This document shows, one piece after another, positions 1 through 11,057 of a stretch of DNA of 64,000 nucleotides. This DNA is from Ralstonia pickettii. GTDB taxonomy: Bacteria > Pseudomonadota > Gammaproteobacteria > Burkholderiales > Burkholderiaceae. How positions within the stretch are numbered: position 1 is the first letter of the stretch; each line of letters begins with the position of its first letter. A program made the translations under genes and the position numbers. The notes beneath the pieces are model-generated. The model was not told the origin of the DNA and made no database searches. It saw nothing but the letters and a program-made list of their open reading frames with translations. The stretch lies in assembly GCF_000607165.1 (NCBI RefSeq), contig NZ_JFZG01000024.1:806001-870000 (forward strand), written 5' to 3'.

Positions 1-1885
1 CGGCCATCGCCTCGGCGCCCGCCTTGGAGAGCACGGCGTTCTTGAACGCGCGGCCCAGATGGTGCGTGAACCAGACCTCATGCAGCGCGGCCTGCGGCGA
101 ATCCGCCAGCATGGTTGCGTTCCAACCCTTGAACAGATTGAGCGCGGCCTGCGTGTCGGCGTCGTTGGACGATAGCGGCGACAGCAGTGCCATCAGCCTG
201 CGCGCCGGGATCGACACCATGTCGTTCTGCAGGCGCATCGAATCTTCGATCGACACCTTGTCCATCTTGGCCAGCACTTCGTCAATGCGTGCGTGGCGTG
301 AGCCGTTGGTCCACTCAAAGCCCAGTTTCCGCTCGCGGTACGGGTAATCCGGCGGCAGGTTCATCTCGTTGGACGAGGTGAAGTAGCCTGACTTCGGGTT
401 GTAGGTGCTGGGCAGTTGATCGCCGCGCCAGAAGCCGGCCCATTCGTAGCGGCCGTCACCGGGTACGGGCAGCAGGCCGTCCCAGTTCGGGCGGATCGGG
501 GCGAGGCCGCCCGGCACCCAGCCGATGTTGCCCTTCGTGTCGGCATAGACCTGGTTTTCGGTGGGGGCGCCCCAGTTCATCATGGATTGCTTGAACTGCG
601 CGAAGGTGCGTGCGCGCATGTAGCCCACCGAGCCGAAATACGGTGACATGCCCGGCGACAGCCATGCCGAGCGCACGGCATACGCGCGGTGCTTCTCGGC
701 ATCGATGTAGATGACAGGGCCGTGGCGCGTGAACGTCAAGTCGACGGGGTGGGATTCACCGCCGCGCACCTTCACGGTTTCATGCAGCACGGTGAAGGGC
801 TCCCAGCCGCCGTTGTAGCGGTATTCGCTGTTGTTGGCCGGGTTCAACTCGTAGACGTAAAGGTCTTCCTGGTCGATGTTGAAGATGGTCAGGCCGAACG
901 CGACGTGCCCGTTATGCCCGATCGATACGGCCGGCAGCGATGGTTCTCCGGCGCCGATGATGTCGAGCGTAGGTGTGCTGACGTGGGCGATGTAGCGCAG
1001 GCTCGGTGCCGAATACGCGCGGTGCGGGTCGTTGGCCATCACGGCGCGGCCGGTGGTGGATTTGCCCGGCGCGATGACCCAGTTGTTGCTGCCCTCCATG
1101 GTCTCTTCAAGGTTGGCGGCGGCGGCCACGCGCGTGCTGTCGACGTCTACGCCCTTGAGCGATTCAGGCGTGAGACGCACGCCCTGCGTGGCGAGCGTGA
1201 AGACCTTCAGCAGATCCTTCGGCAGGCACGGGTCCAGGCCTTCGGGCAACTGGGTTTGCCAGGCAGGCTGGAGGCCGAAGCGGATGGTGTCGTCAGCAAG
1301 GTTGGCCTTGCACGCCACGTTGGCGCGAGCGACTTCCGATTGCAGATTGCGCGTCAGCCCGTGGCTGCGGATGCGCACCACGTCTTCCGGCGCCCAGTGC
1401 GCGGGCGTGTAGTTCAGCTTGCGGAACTCGAGCGGTATCTGCTCCGGATGCTTGGCCAGCCAGTCGACATACGCGTTGATGCCGGCAACGAAGCGCGTGG
1501 CAATGCGCTGCGCATCGGGGCTGTAGTGATTCCATTCGACCTGCATTTCACCGCGATAGAGAAACAGCCGCGTCGCGCGATCCTGCTCGACATAGGCCGG
1601 CCCGAACACTTCCGAAAGTTGCCCCAGGCCCCGGCGGCGCCACAAGTCGATCTGGAACAGGCGGTCTCGCGCCGCGTTGAAGCCTTGGGCGAAGAAGCCA
1701 TCGTCTTCGCTCTTGGCGTAGATATGCGGCACGCCCCAGCGGTCGATCAGGATGTCGGCGGGTTTTGACAGGCCGGCTACGGCGATGGTCTGGGTAGTCG
1801 CCTTGGGCGCGTTTTTGGCAACGGCCTGCGCGGAAATGCCGAGCGCAACGGCAGACAACAGCATGGGAAGCGAACGGATAAGCAT
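1..1885 (-). CDS. Penicillin acylase family N-terminal nucleophile amidase (3' end outside window)
   Basis: This is a periplasmic amidase precursor of the penicillin acylase / acyl-homoserine-lactone acylase (PvdQ-like) family. The ATG at 1885 follows a GGAG ribosome site and begins a signal peptide of about 23 residues (MLIRSLPMLLSAVALG then AQAVA). The frame stays open for 628 codons to the window edge, so the C-terminus is missing here. A Gly265-Ser266-Asn-Asn-Trp motif marks autoproteolytic cleavage, after which Ser266 becomes the N-terminal catalytic nucleophile of the beta chain. The family motif MANDPHR follows shortly after. Family enzymes hydrolyse amide bonds of beta-lactam side chains or long-chain acyl-homoserine lactones; the sequence alone does not tell which substrate is used. 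It stands alone, with the next gene 268 bases upstream of it. Confidence 0.85.
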   Translation of the reverse strand, partial: MLIRSLPMLLSAVALGISAQAVAKNAPKATTQTIAVAGLSKPADILIDRWGVPHIYAKSEDDGFFAQGFNAARDRLFQIDLWRRRGLGQLSEVFGPAYVEQDRATRLFLYRGEMQVEWNHYSPDAQRIATRFVAGINAYVDWLAKHPEQIPLEFRKLNYTPAHWAPEDVVRIRSHGLTRNLQSEVARANVACKANLADDTIRFGLQPAWQTQLPEGLDPCLPKDLLKVFTLATQGVRLTPESLKGVDVDSTRVAAAANLEETMEGSNNWVIAPGKSTTGRAVMANDPHRAYSAPSLRYIAHVSTPTLDIIGAGEPSLPAVSIGHNGHVAFGLTIFNIDQEDLYVYELNPANNSEYRYNGGWEPFTVLHETVKVRGGESHPVDLTFTRHGPVIYIDAEKHRAYAVRSAWLSPGMSPYFGSVGYMRARTFAQFKQSMMNWGAPTENQVYADTKGNIGWVPGGLAPIRPNWDGLLPVPGDGRYEWAGFWRGDQLPSTYNPKSGYFTSSNEMNLPPDYPYRERKLGFEWTNGSRHARIDEVLAKMDKVSIEDSMRLQNDMVSIPARRLMALLSPLSSNDADTQAALNLFKGWNATMLADSPQAALHEVWFTHHLGRAFKNAVLSKAGAEAMA

Positions 1886-2153
1886 GGCGATGCAGTCTCC
1901 TCTCTGAGCCCGGAATGCCAGCGCAGCCCAGATGGGCAGGGAGGATTCAGGCGTTCTTATGGATACGGCAGACAACCGCGAACGCGGCTGAGGGGAAGGG
2001 CAAGCTGGCCGATCGAGTGAGCCGGTGCTGGCAACTGCTAGGGGAGAGATGCCCACCGATCGGCACAGAGTGACGAGTATGCGGATGCGCCGCCACTTGC
2101 GCCAATGACTTTTGTTCGGTCAACCATTCCGTCAAGGCATGGTTGCCGATGTG

Positions 2154-4202
2154 TCACACCAGCGTCTCAGGCCCGGTCTTGCGATGCACATTGGCGGCCA
2201 GCACGTGGCCCAGCTCGCCCGGGAAGATCGGCTTCGTGATGACGGATTGATAACCGGCTTCCTTCGCTGCCTTCAGGCGGATCGGGTCGGCGAAAGCCGT
2301 CACGGCAATGGCGGGCAGGTCGGTCAAACCGCGTTCGCGCACGGCCCGCACCAACTGCATGCCGTCCATGCCGGGCATGGCGAGGTCGCTGACCAGCGCG
2401 TCGAACGGGTAGGCGTTGGCGACTGCATGTTCCAGCGCATCGAGCGCGGCGGCTCCGCTGGATACGGTGACAACCTCGGCGCCGTAGCGCTCCAGCATCA
2501 GGGCGATCACGCCGAGCGATTCGGGGTTGTCATCCACCGCCAGCACGCGAATGCCATCCAGCGTCGGCATGCCCGTACCTGCGACCAGGCCCGGCGTGCG
2601 GTTGGCCTGTTCGCCCGGCTGCGCGGCGTGCAGCGGCAACGACACGGCCATGGTGGTGCCACGGTCCGCGCCGCTGCTTGCCGCGGTGATGCGGCCGTGG
2701 TGCAGCTCGACGAGTTGCTTGGCAATCGCCAGCCCCAGGCCGAGCCCGCCGTGGCGGCGCGTGCTGGACAGATCCGCCTGCTGGAAGCGGTCAAAAATAT
2801 GCGGCAGGAAGGCCGGCTCGATGCCGATGCCGGTGTCGCGTACGGTGGCGACCACGCCTTCGGGCGACGGGTGCACCGAGAGCCGGATGTGCCCGCCCTC
2901 GGGCGTGAACTTGACGGCGTTGGCCAGCAGGTTCCAGAACACCTGCTTCAGGCGCCCGGCATCGCCTTGCAGCATGGGCACGGGCAGGAATTCGGTATCG
3001 ATGGTGATGTTCTTCTGGCGCGCCATGGGCTCGATGGTCTCGCGCGCGCGTTCCAGCACATCGGCCAGGTCCACGGGTCCGATCTCCAGCGGGACCTTGC
3101 CCGAGAGGATGGCCGACATGTCGAGCAAGTCGTCGATCAGGTGGACTTGCGTGCGGGCGCTGCGCTCGATGGCTTCAATGCCGCGCTTGAACATCGCTTC
3201 ATCGTAGGCGCGCATGTTCAGCAATTGCGCCCAGCCCAGCACCGCATTGAGCGGCGTGCGCAGCTCGTGGCTGACCGTCGCCAGGAAATCGTCTTTCAGG
3301 CGGCTGGCACGCTCGGCTTCTTCGCGGGCGCGGGATTCGGCTTCGAGCAACTGCGTGCGGCGGGCCTCGGCCTGGCGGCGCTCGCTGATGTCGATCACGG
3401 CGTTGGTCAGACCGATGATCTCGCCGGTGTCGTCGCGCAGCGGCATGACCACCACGTCGTAGACCACGCGCTGCGTATGGCGCCGACGGAACGCGAACTC
3501 CACGCGCGTAGGCGTGCCGGTTGCGATGACGCGCTGGCCGGCCTCGGTCAGGCGCGATGCGGCGCGGCGGCCGAACACTTCGCGCACCGTCCGCCCCAAC
3601 AGCTGTTCGGGCTGAAGGCCGAACACGGGGTTGTGCACCCACGTGAAGTGCATCGTGTTGTCGACGTCGTAGAGCGAAATGGGCGAGGCCTGCAGCGCGG
3701 CCAGCAGGCGTTGCTGCGACAGGCGCTGCTGGGTTTCAGCCCGTGCGCGGCGTTCGGCCCCGGCGCGGGCGCGGCGCAACTGCTCGCACAAGCCGCAGAT
3801 AAGCAGTGCGCCCACCCCAAATACCGTCATCTGGATCGGCGTGAGGGGCACAGCGGCGGGCCAGCTTTGCAGCGCGGCCAGTCCCATGAACAGCCCCGCA
3901 TAGGAGACGATGGCCAGCATGCCCGGCCAGAACCCGCCGTACCACGCCGCAATCGTCACCACCGGAAAAGCGAGGTAGAACGGCAGATGGATGCCCATCG
4001 CCGATTCGAGCAGCACCCGTCCGATGGTGCCGACGGCGGCCACACCCACCGCCACCAGCCATGCCGATGGGCGAATGGCCGGTGTCACGGTAAACCCGCT
4101 GGTGCTGAAGGGCCCAGGGTCCGGCAACCGGGCAGGGCCGGCAGCGCGCGTGTCCGACGGGCGGGACGATGGGGGCAGGATGGACGTCACAGTCGGGCGC
4201 AA
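2154..4202 (-). CDS. Membrane-bound hybrid sensor histidine kinase with PAS and receiver domains
   Basis: A hybrid histidine kinase of about 680 residues. Its N-terminal 40-130 holds several hydrophobic segments, resembling the small DUF4118-type membrane module. A PAS domain follows (about 165-280), then HisKA with the phospho-acceptor His312 in SHELRTPLNAVLG, an HATPase domain (about 415-530, with N, DTGIGI and GLGLAIAK motifs) and a C-terminal receiver whose phosphorylated residue is Asp606 in SDLAMPG. The receiver suggests a phosphorelay to a partner elsewhere, since no response regulator with an output domain lies next to it. The start is uncertain: TTG at 4202 and GTG at 4190 are both possible, and neither has a good ribosome site, but the membrane segments require a start in this area. 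The sensed signal is unknown. Confidence 0.85.
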   Translation of the reverse strand: MRPTVTSILPPSSRPSDTRAAGPARLPDPGPFSTSGFTVTPAIRPSAWLVAVGVAAVGTIGRVLLESAMGIHLPFYLAFPVVTIAAWYGGFWPGMLAIVSYAGLFMGLAALQSWPAAVPLTPIQMTVFGVGALLICGLCEQLRRARAGAERRARAETQQRLSQQRLLAALQASPISLYDVDNTMHFTWVHNPVFGLQPEQLLGRTVREVFGRRAASRLTEAGQRVIATGTPTRVEFAFRRRHTQRVVYDVVVMPLRDDTGEIIGLTNAVIDISERRQAEARRTQLLEAESRAREEAERASRLKDDFLATVSHELRTPLNAVLGWAQLLNMRAYDEAMFKRGIEAIERSARTQVHLIDDLLDMSAILSGKVPLEIGPVDLADVLERARETIEPMARQKNITIDTEFLPVPMLQGDAGRLKQVFWNLLANAVKFTPEGGHIRLSVHPSPEGVVATVRDTGIGIEPAFLPHIFDRFQQADLSSTRRHGGLGLGLAIAKQLVELHHGRITAASSGADRGTTMAVSLPLHAAQPGEQANRTPGLVAGTGMPTLDGIRVLAVDDNPESLGVIALMLERYGAEVVTVSSGAAALDALEHAVANAYPFDALVSDLAMPGMDGMQLVRAVRERGLTDLPAIAVTAFADPIRLKAAKEAGYQSVITKPIFPGELGHVLAANVHRKTGPETLV

Positions 4203-4341
4203 TACCGGGCGGAGAACAAAGCAGCCAAAGGTGACTCAGGATACGAATTGGCCACCGCAGATGCCATCGGGGTTTCGCTGACACGCGTGCAAGACAGTGC
4301 CCCATTCTTGCCCGGGCCAGTCGCGGCGCGGGCCCGCGGGG

Positions 4342-5670
<1,329 letters not shown>

Positions 5671-5792
5671 TGAAGGAGGCGGAAAAGAAGCGTGAAGCGT
5701 CCGTCATCGTAACGGAAGTCGCCCCTTTATAGCCGCCCGCGCGGGTACGTGGCTTGCGGAACTGCCGGTACGTCATTACAGGAGATTTCATC

Positions 5793-6152
5793 ATGGCCAC
5801 GCACCACGCCAGCTCAAAGCCGGCGCCCGCCCAATCATCGAAGGCCAAGCCGAAGCCCCAGCGCTGGTCGCACCAGGTGATGGAGACCAGCGACGCGCTG
5901 GACATCGAACCCGACATTTTCAAGTCGCGCAGCCCCGCGCGGATTGCGGCGTCGCTCAAGGCATCGGCCGAGCACAGCCGGCGGCGCAAGGGGACGGCAT
6001 TCCAGTCGGCCATGTCAATGCTGACGTTCTATATCAATCGGGCGGGGGACAACCTCAGCGTCGGGCGGCGCCGGATTCTGGAGCGTGCCAAGGATGCACT
6101 GCGTGCCGAGTTCGGCCGCCCTGCGCACAGCTCGGCCAAGGCCCGGCATTGA
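5793..6152 (+). CDS. DUF3175 family protein
   Basis: A basic protein of 119 residues matching DUF3175. The hallmark stretches are visible: RWSHQVMETSDALDIEPDIF, the Lys-rich SAEHSRRRKG, and MSMLTFYINRAGDNL followed by RRRILERAKDALR. The first 25 residues are Lys/Ala/Pro rich. The ATG at 5793 has a good ribosome site (AGGAG at about 5780). Members are small, probably soluble and of unknown function. The gene stands alone, divergent from the exporter gene at 4342-5670 and convergent with the small minus-strand gene that follows. Confidence 0.75.
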   Translation: MATHHASSKPAPAQSSKAKPKPQRWSHQVMETSDALDIEPDIFKSRSPARIAASLKASAEHSRRRKGTAFQSAMSMLTFYINRAGDNLSVGRRRILERAKDALRAEFGRPAHSSAKARH

Positions 6153-6170
6153 TGGAAGGTGCGGCGCCGC

Positions 6171-6452
6171 TCAGATGGTCAGCATGACGCTGAGCAACTG
6201 GCGTGCGACCGCCTTGTAGTCGGCCTTGTCACTCTGCGGGGAATATGTGGACAGCGTCTTGCCCCGGTATTTGACCGTGACGATGCCGTTGCGGGTCGAA
6301 TAGGTGGCTTCGATGCTTCGGCCGCCGCGCTCGAGATTGAAAGGGATGGTCTCAGCGACCAGTCGCGCGGTTTCCTGCGTGGCCGGCGGCGTGGGCGGCA
6401 CGGCAGACAGCGGCGAGTATGAAGCGGGGGCTTGTTGTTCGGGGTGGCGCAT
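6171..6452 (-). CDS. Small hypothetical protein, 93 residues
   Basis: I do not recognise this family. The ATG at 6452 is supported by a strong ribosome site (GAGGAGG) six to eight bases upstream, better than the further upstream in-frame starts. The first 35 residues are rich in Pro, Ala and Ser; the rest (ETIPFNLERGGRSIEATYS and TVKYRGKTLSTYS) looks like a small beta-rich domain followed by a C-terminal helix. No signal peptide or membrane segment is visible. It ends 18 bases from the stop of the convergent DUF3175 gene. Confidence 0.55.
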   Translation of the reverse strand: MRHPEQQAPASYSPLSAVPPTPPATQETARLVAETIPFNLERGGRSIEATYSTRNGIVTVKYRGKTLSTYSPQSDKADYKAVARQLLSVMLTI

Positions 6453-6807
6453 GGCGCCTCCTCTTCGGGGAAAACGGGTATACACCCCAACGCAGGTTCC
6501 GTACCAGCTCCGTTTGGCCTGGACATGCCGTGCGGCCGCCCGAAAAGTGGCACCTCAACGCCGGTCAGGCGCTCGACATGCGGGCGGGTTTGACGCCATG
6601 CGTCGGTCCGTTGACGAGATTTGTCAATTTTGTAAACGCAATTAACCGCCAGGATTTTTGGGCCCCGTGCAAATCCGGGCTATCAAGGCGCGGAGACAGG
6701 TGCCATTCTGGTAAGTGCCATGGCGCGCGCATCGCATGCCAATCGCATGCACCTCGCGCCTTGCAGGCACCCTGCCGACGTTCCAACCATGCCAACAAGG
6801 AGGCGAT
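6453..6807. other. Intergenic region of 355 bases upstream of the dodecin gene
   Basis: No convincing coding frame is seen here. The centre (about 6605-6660) is clearly richer in A and T than its surroundings and contains TTGACG and TTGTCA hexamers followed by TAAACG, so it probably holds the promoter for the dodecin gene, with the minus-strand gene start at the other end. I see no operator repeat or RNA structure that I would name. Confidence 0.3.
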
Positions 6808-7056
6808 ATGGGTTCCCATACCTACAAGATGATCGAGCTGGTCGGTTCTTCACCCGATTCCAGCGATGCAGCCGTCCGCAACGCCATCGCGCGCGCGGGC
6901 GAGACCCTCAAGCATCTGGACTGGTTTGAGGTGCTGGAAACACGCGGCCACCTGGTCGACGGCAGAATCGCCCACTGGCAGGTGACGATCAAGGTGGGGA
7001 TGCGGCTCGAAACGCTGGAGAGCGAAAAGCCCGCCGGCAAGAAGAAGGGCAAATAG
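6808..7056 (+). CDS. Dodecin family flavin-binding protein
   Basis: An 82-residue protein of the dodecin family. Dodecins form hollow dodecamers that store or sequester riboflavin, FMN or FAD in the cytoplasm. Family features are present: the opening [11 protein letters not shown] strand, a helix with [11 protein letters not shown], the [13 protein letters not shown] segment that supplies the aromatic flavin-stacking Trp, and a [10 protein letters not shown] strand. A Lys-rich tail (GKKKGK) extends the usual length of about 70 residues. The start is fixed by an AAGGAGG ribosome site just upstream. A hairpin terminator follows ten bases after the stop, so the gene is probably monocistronic. 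Confidence 0.9.
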   Translation: MGSHTYKMIELVGSSPDSSDAAVRNAIARAGETLKHLDWFEVLETRGHLVDGRIAHWQVTIKVGMRLETLESEKPAGKKKGK

Positions 7057-7065
7057 CGGTTAAAG

Positions 7066-7102
7066 AAAAAGGCGGCCAGGATTTCTCCGGGCCGCCTTTT
7101 TT
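7066..7102. terminator. Bidirectional rho-independent terminator
   Basis: The arms GGCGGCC (7071-7077) and GGCCGCC (7090-7096) are flanked by an A run (7066-7070) and a T run (7097-7102), so the hairpin works in both directions. It would end the dodecin transcript and the convergent phosphoesterase transcript. Confidence 0.8.
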
Positions 7103-7123
7103 CGTGAGGACTGCGCTGCAGTG

Positions 7124-9268
7124 TTATTGCGCCTGCGTGAAGTCCAGCGCGTTGGTCAGGTCGCCCATCGGCTTGTTGCCGTTGGAGACGAGCGCCTCGT
7201 CACGTTGCTTGATACCCGGCAGCGTCGGCAGGTCGAAGCGGTGCGTGATCAGACGCAGGACCGAAGCCGTGTCGTACTGGGTGTGGTCAACGAAGCCCTT
7301 CTTGGCAAACGGCGAGACAACGATCGCCGGGATACGCGTGCCCGGGCCCCAGCGGTCAGCCTTCGGCACCGTGGCGTGGTCGTAGAAGCCACCGTTTTCG
7401 TCATACGTCACGACGATCACCATGTTCTTCCACTGCGGGCTCTTCTGCAGTTGGGCGATCACGTTGGCGATGTGTGCGTCGCCGTCAGCCACGTTGGCAT
7501 AGCCCGGGTGCTGGTTCAGGTTGCCTTGCGGCTTGTAGAACGTGACGGCGGGCAGCTTGCCTGCGGCTGCGTCTTGCAGGAAGGCGGCGTCGTAGTCGCG
7601 CAGGTGGGCCGCACGCTCAGCAGCGCCGGTGGTCGTGGCTGGGTCGAAGCGGCTGAAGTAGTTGAACGGCTGGTGGTGCGGCTGGAACTGGATCGAGCCG
7701 CTGTAGATCACGCTGCGCGTGGTGTTCGGGGCGTCGGCAAGGGCCGCGTTCCAGGCGCCGGCGTACCAGGCCCAGTCCACGCCACGGGCCGTCAGCAGAT
7801 CACCGATGTTGGTGTTCGACTGCTTCGGCATGGTGGTAGCCTTGGTGGGGTCGGCGTAGGCCGTGTTGCCGCTGGCGACGGCGTTACCCGACGGCTGGTA
7901 CGGCGGCTGCATCGTGTTGACGGCGTACGAGTTGCCGTTGCTGTCGACCGGTGTCAGGTTGCCGTCCTTCGTGCCGCCGGTGTACGACGTCGGGGCACCC
8001 GCCATGACCGAGCTGGCGCTCGGGGTGAGCGTGGGTGAGCCGTTTGCATCGGTCGTAACCGAGGCGATGCTGCCCGAGGCCGGCGAGTTTGCGGCGTTCG
8101 GATAGATCGGTGCGCACGCGCAGATCAGGTACTGGTGGTTCAGGAACGAACCGCCGAATGCGCCCATGAAGAAGTTATCCGCCAGCGTGTATTGCTTGGC
8201 GATGTTCCACATGGTCATCTTGCTGCCGTCGTAGTAGCCCATGGTCAGGCCGCCGGCGTCGGCAAAGGCGGCGAACTTGTCGTTCTTGCCGCCGTTGATC
8301 TGCATCTGGTTCTGATAGAAGCGGTGCCAGAGGTCGCGCGTGATGACGTTCTGGCCGACGACCGTGCCCGTGCTGCCGAAGCCCGACGGGCTGTCGATCT
8401 GGAACATCTGGTTGGGCATGTTGGCCGTGGAGGCCTGCGTGATCTGCACGCTTTGGCCGGCTGCGGTCACGCCACCCCAGGTGGGCGGCAGCGTCGGCAG
8501 CACGGAGCCATCGAAGTCTTTCTGCGCAACGGCGGTGCCCGTCGAGGTCGGGTTCACACCGGGGATGCCATTGGCGCCCGGGAACAGGCCGTACAGGTTA
8601 TCGAAGCCGCGGTTTTCTGCGTAGATCACCACGATCGTCTTGACGTTGTTGGTCAGCGCCATGCGCTTTGCCACGCCGTCACGGATGGTCTTGCCGATGT
8701 CGCCGCCGTTGGCAACGGCGTCGGCGATCAGGGCGATGGCCTGGTCGATTTCAGCCTGCAGCGCAGCCTTGGTGCCGGCGTCGGTTTCCTTGTTGTGGTC
8801 TTCCAGCAGCTTGTCGATCGTCACGCCAAGGCGTGCGGCGAGTGCCGTCTTGGCAGCGTTGATGTCGCCGCCGTTGCTGTCCATCAGCACAGCCAGTTCG
8901 GTCGAGATGGCGCTGACAACACCGTTGGCGCCGGCCGGTGCACGGAACACCAGTGGCTGCGTGATGGCCGTGTGCGTGCCCTTGTCCGGATCGTTGCGGA
9001 AGGCGTCCGTACCGATTTCCACGGTGATGGCGCCCGAGCCTGCCAGCGTGTAGGCGCCGTTCGCATCGGTATAGGTGCTGGTTTCACCCGAATCGCACTT
9101 GCCGTTGTTGTTGGCGTCGATACAGACCTTGGCATGCTCGAAGTAGCTGCCGGTCACCACGCCCGAGGTGGACGCGGAGGCATTGCTGCTCGAATCACTG
9201 CCACCACAGGCAGACATGCTGGCCGCAACCAACGCGGTCAGCGGCAAAAGACGAAGCGCTCGGCTCAT
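7124..9268 (-). CDS. Exported lipoprotein phosphoesterase (AcpA / phospholipase C superfamily)
   Basis: A 714-residue exported protein. The ATG at 9268 has an AGGGA ribosome site and starts a lipoprotein-like signal that ends at Cys21 (SMSAC). Residues about 30-90 carry a VCIDANNNGKCDSGE stretch that resembles a calcium-binding dockerin or EF-hand loop within a carboxypeptidase-regulatory type fold. The catalytic domain (from about 185) has the hallmarks of the acid phosphatase/phospholipase C family: VIYAENRGFDNLYG near its start and VTYDENGGFYDHA with GTRIPAIVVSPFA near its end. Family enzymes hydrolyse phosphomonoesters or phospholipids outside the cytoplasm using metal ions. It diverges from the cytochrome c peroxidase gene with 274 bases between the starts. 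The exact substrate cannot be told. Confidence 0.85.
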   Translation of the reverse strand: MSRALRLLPLTALVAASMSACGGSDSSSNASASTSGVVTGSYFEHAKVCIDANNNGKCDSGETSTYTDANGAYTLAGSGAITVEIGTDAFRNDPDKGTHTAITQPLVFRAPAGANGVVSAISTELAVLMDSNGGDINAAKTALAARLGVTIDKLLEDHNKETDAGTKAALQAEIDQAIALIADAVANGGDIGKTIRDGVAKRMALTNNVKTIVVIYAENRGFDNLYGLFPGANGIPGVNPTSTGTAVAQKDFDGSVLPTLPPTWGGVTAAGQSVQITQASTANMPNQMFQIDSPSGFGSTGTVVGQNVITRDLWHRFYQNQMQINGGKNDKFAAFADAGGLTMGYYDGSKMTMWNIAKQYTLADNFFMGAFGGSFLNHQYLICACAPIYPNAANSPASGSIASVTTDANGSPTLTPSASSVMAGAPTSYTGGTKDGNLTPVDSNGNSYAVNTMQPPYQPSGNAVASGNTAYADPTKATTMPKQSNTNIGDLLTARGVDWAWYAGAWNAALADAPNTTRSVIYSGSIQFQPHHQPFNYFSRFDPATTTGAAERAAHLRDYDAAFLQDAAAGKLPAVTFYKPQGNLNQHPGYANVADGDAHIANVIAQLQKSPQWKNMVIVVTYDENGGFYDHATVPKADRWGPGTRIPAIVVSPFAKKGFVDHTQYDTASVLRLITHRFDLPTLPGIKQRDEALVSNGNKPMGDLTNALDFTQAQ

Positions 9269-9542
9269 GATTTCCCTGGATTGTTGTGTGGGGGACGAAA
9301 GCGAGCGGGAGTCTGTGCTTCGTGTGTGACAAGTTGATGATGAAAACGCAGGTGTGGCACCGATTTCGCTCCAGTTCAGCGTGATGAGCGTCATCAGGAT
9401 GAGCAGGGGCACCACCGAACGTTTGAAGACATTTGCCACCATGGGACCTCTCCAAGGGCTGACGTGACACACATTTGACGACATCAAAGTGTCATGGGAG
9501 CCATGCTAAGTTGCAAGGCTCCCAAAATTTCGCCTATCGCCA

Positions 9543-10934
9543 ATGCGCCGCCTTCTGCCTGCTGCAACTGTTCGCGTGATCGCCGTTTCTGCGCTTGCGT
9601 TTGTCGGGCTGGCTGCTGGCTGGAGCGGGTGCGGGCGCGGCGAAGTCGCGGTGGCGCATGCAGCAACGGCGCCGGTAGTGGCGGCATCGACGGCATCAGC
9701 ACCGGCCGTCAAGTCGCCAGCGACGCCCGCTTACGAAAAAGCCTTCTACACAATGATGGCGACGCGACGCCCATCGGTTCCGGCGATGACGGCATTGGGC
9801 AAGGCGCTGTTCTTCGATCCGGCCATGTCTGCCTCGGGCAAACAGGCCTGCGCAAGCTGCCACAGCCCCACGCATGCCTATGGCCCGCCGAACGATCTGT
9901 CGGTGCAGCTTGGCGGCACGGGCATGAACAAGACCGGCGTGCGTGCCGCACCATCGCTGCGCTATCTGCAGAATGTGCCGCCGTTCTCCGAACACTTTTA
10001 CGAGAGCGACGGCAACGACTCTGAAGACCAGGGCCCGACCGGCGGCTACACGTGGGATGGCCGCGTGTCGTCCACGCACGACCAGGCGCGTATTCCGCTG
10101 CTGTCGGGGCATGAGATGGCCAACGGCACGCCGGCCGGGGTCGTGGCCAAGCTGCGCAGTGGCCGCCACGCGCAGACATTCCGCCAGGTATTCGGCAACG
10201 ACATCCTCGACAACGAAGACACTGCCTTCCGCGCAGCACTGATGGTGCTGGAGGTCTTCCAGGAAACGCCGTCCGAGTTCTATCCGTATGACAGCAAATA
10301 CGACGCGTTTTTGCGCAAGCAGGTGAAGCTGTCTCCGCAGGAAATGCGCGGGCTGCAGGCATTCAGCGATCCGGCCAAAGGCAATTGCGCCTCGTGCCAC
10401 GTGAGCGCCATCAAGCAGGACGGTGCGTTCCCGGCCTTCACCGATTTCGGGCACATTGCCGTGGGCGTTCCTCGCAACCGCACGCTGGCGGCCAATGCTG
10501 ACCCGAAGTTCTTCGATCTGGGCCTGTGCGGGCCCGATCGGACCGACCTGAAGGACCGCGCCGACTATTGCGGCCGCTTCCGCACGCCCTCGTTGCGCAA
10601 CGTGGCGCTGCGCAAGACGTTCTTCCACAACGGCGCCATCCATTCGCTGGAAGACGCGGTGCGCTTCTATGCCCAGCGCGATACGCAGCCGCAGAAGTGG
10701 TATCCGCGCAAGGCAGACGGCACGGTCGACAAGTTTGATGACCTGCCGCCCCAATACCGCGCCAACGTCAACATGGAGCCGCCGTTCGGCGGCAAGCCCG
10801 GCGACAAGCCCGTGCTGTCCGAGGGCGACGTGCGCGACATCGTTGCCTTCCTGAAGACGCTGACCGACGGCTACCGCCCCGTGCGCACAACGCAATCCGG
10901 CGCCCAAGGCGGCAGCCGGGTTGCACAGCGCTGA
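9543..10934 (+). CDS. Di-heme cytochrome c peroxidase family protein
   Basis: A 463-residue exported protein of the bacterial cytochrome c peroxidase / MauG family. An N-terminal hydrophobic segment (about 10-28) serves as signal peptide or anchor. Two c-type heme sites are seen: CASCH at 103-107 and CASCH at 282-286. The peroxidase motifs TPSLRNVALRKTFFHNG and the preceding CGRFR occur in the C-terminal half. Family members reduce hydrogen peroxide, or oxidise protein or small-molecule substrates, in the periplasm with electrons from small cytochromes or azurin. The long Ala/Val linker after the signal is low complexity. Its neighbour is divergent, so the two genes may share a control region. 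Confidence 0.85.
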   Translation: MRRLLPAATVRVIAVSALAFVGLAAGWSGCGRGEVAVAHAATAPVVAASTASAPAVKSPATPAYEKAFYTMMATRRPSVPAMTALGKALFFDPAMSASGKQACASCHSPTHAYGPPNDLSVQLGGTGMNKTGVRAAPSLRYLQNVPPFSEHFYESDGNDSEDQGPTGGYTWDGRVSSTHDQARIPLLSGHEMANGTPAGVVAKLRSGRHAQTFRQVFGNDILDNEDTAFRAALMVLEVFQETPSEFYPYDSKYDAFLRKQVKLSPQEMRGLQAFSDPAKGNCASCHVSAIKQDGAFPAFTDFGHIAVGVPRNRTLAANADPKFFDLGLCGPDRTDLKDRADYCGRFRTPSLRNVALRKTFFHNGAIHSLEDAVRFYAQRDTQPQKWYPRKADGTVDKFDDLPPQYRANVNMEPPFGGKPGDKPVLSEGDVRDIVAFLKTLTDGYRPVRTTQSGAQGGSRVAQR

Positions 10935-11057
10935 ACCGCCGGCTCCAAGCCCCGCGGCCCGTTTGTTGCAACACCCAACGCGGGATTCGCGCAGGGCGGT
11001 GCGTGCGCTGCGGTTATCATCGGCGGATCGTCTTTTTGCTGTCTTCCATTTCCCGCT

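Noticed and set aside
689-1768. A 359-codon plus-strand open frame
   Set aside because: It lies antisense to the penicillin acylase gene, whose motifs are intact on the minus strand.
1886-2153. A 62-codon minus-strand frame upstream of the acylase gene
   Set aside because: There is no ribosome site and no recognisable family, and the composition is like non-coding DNA.
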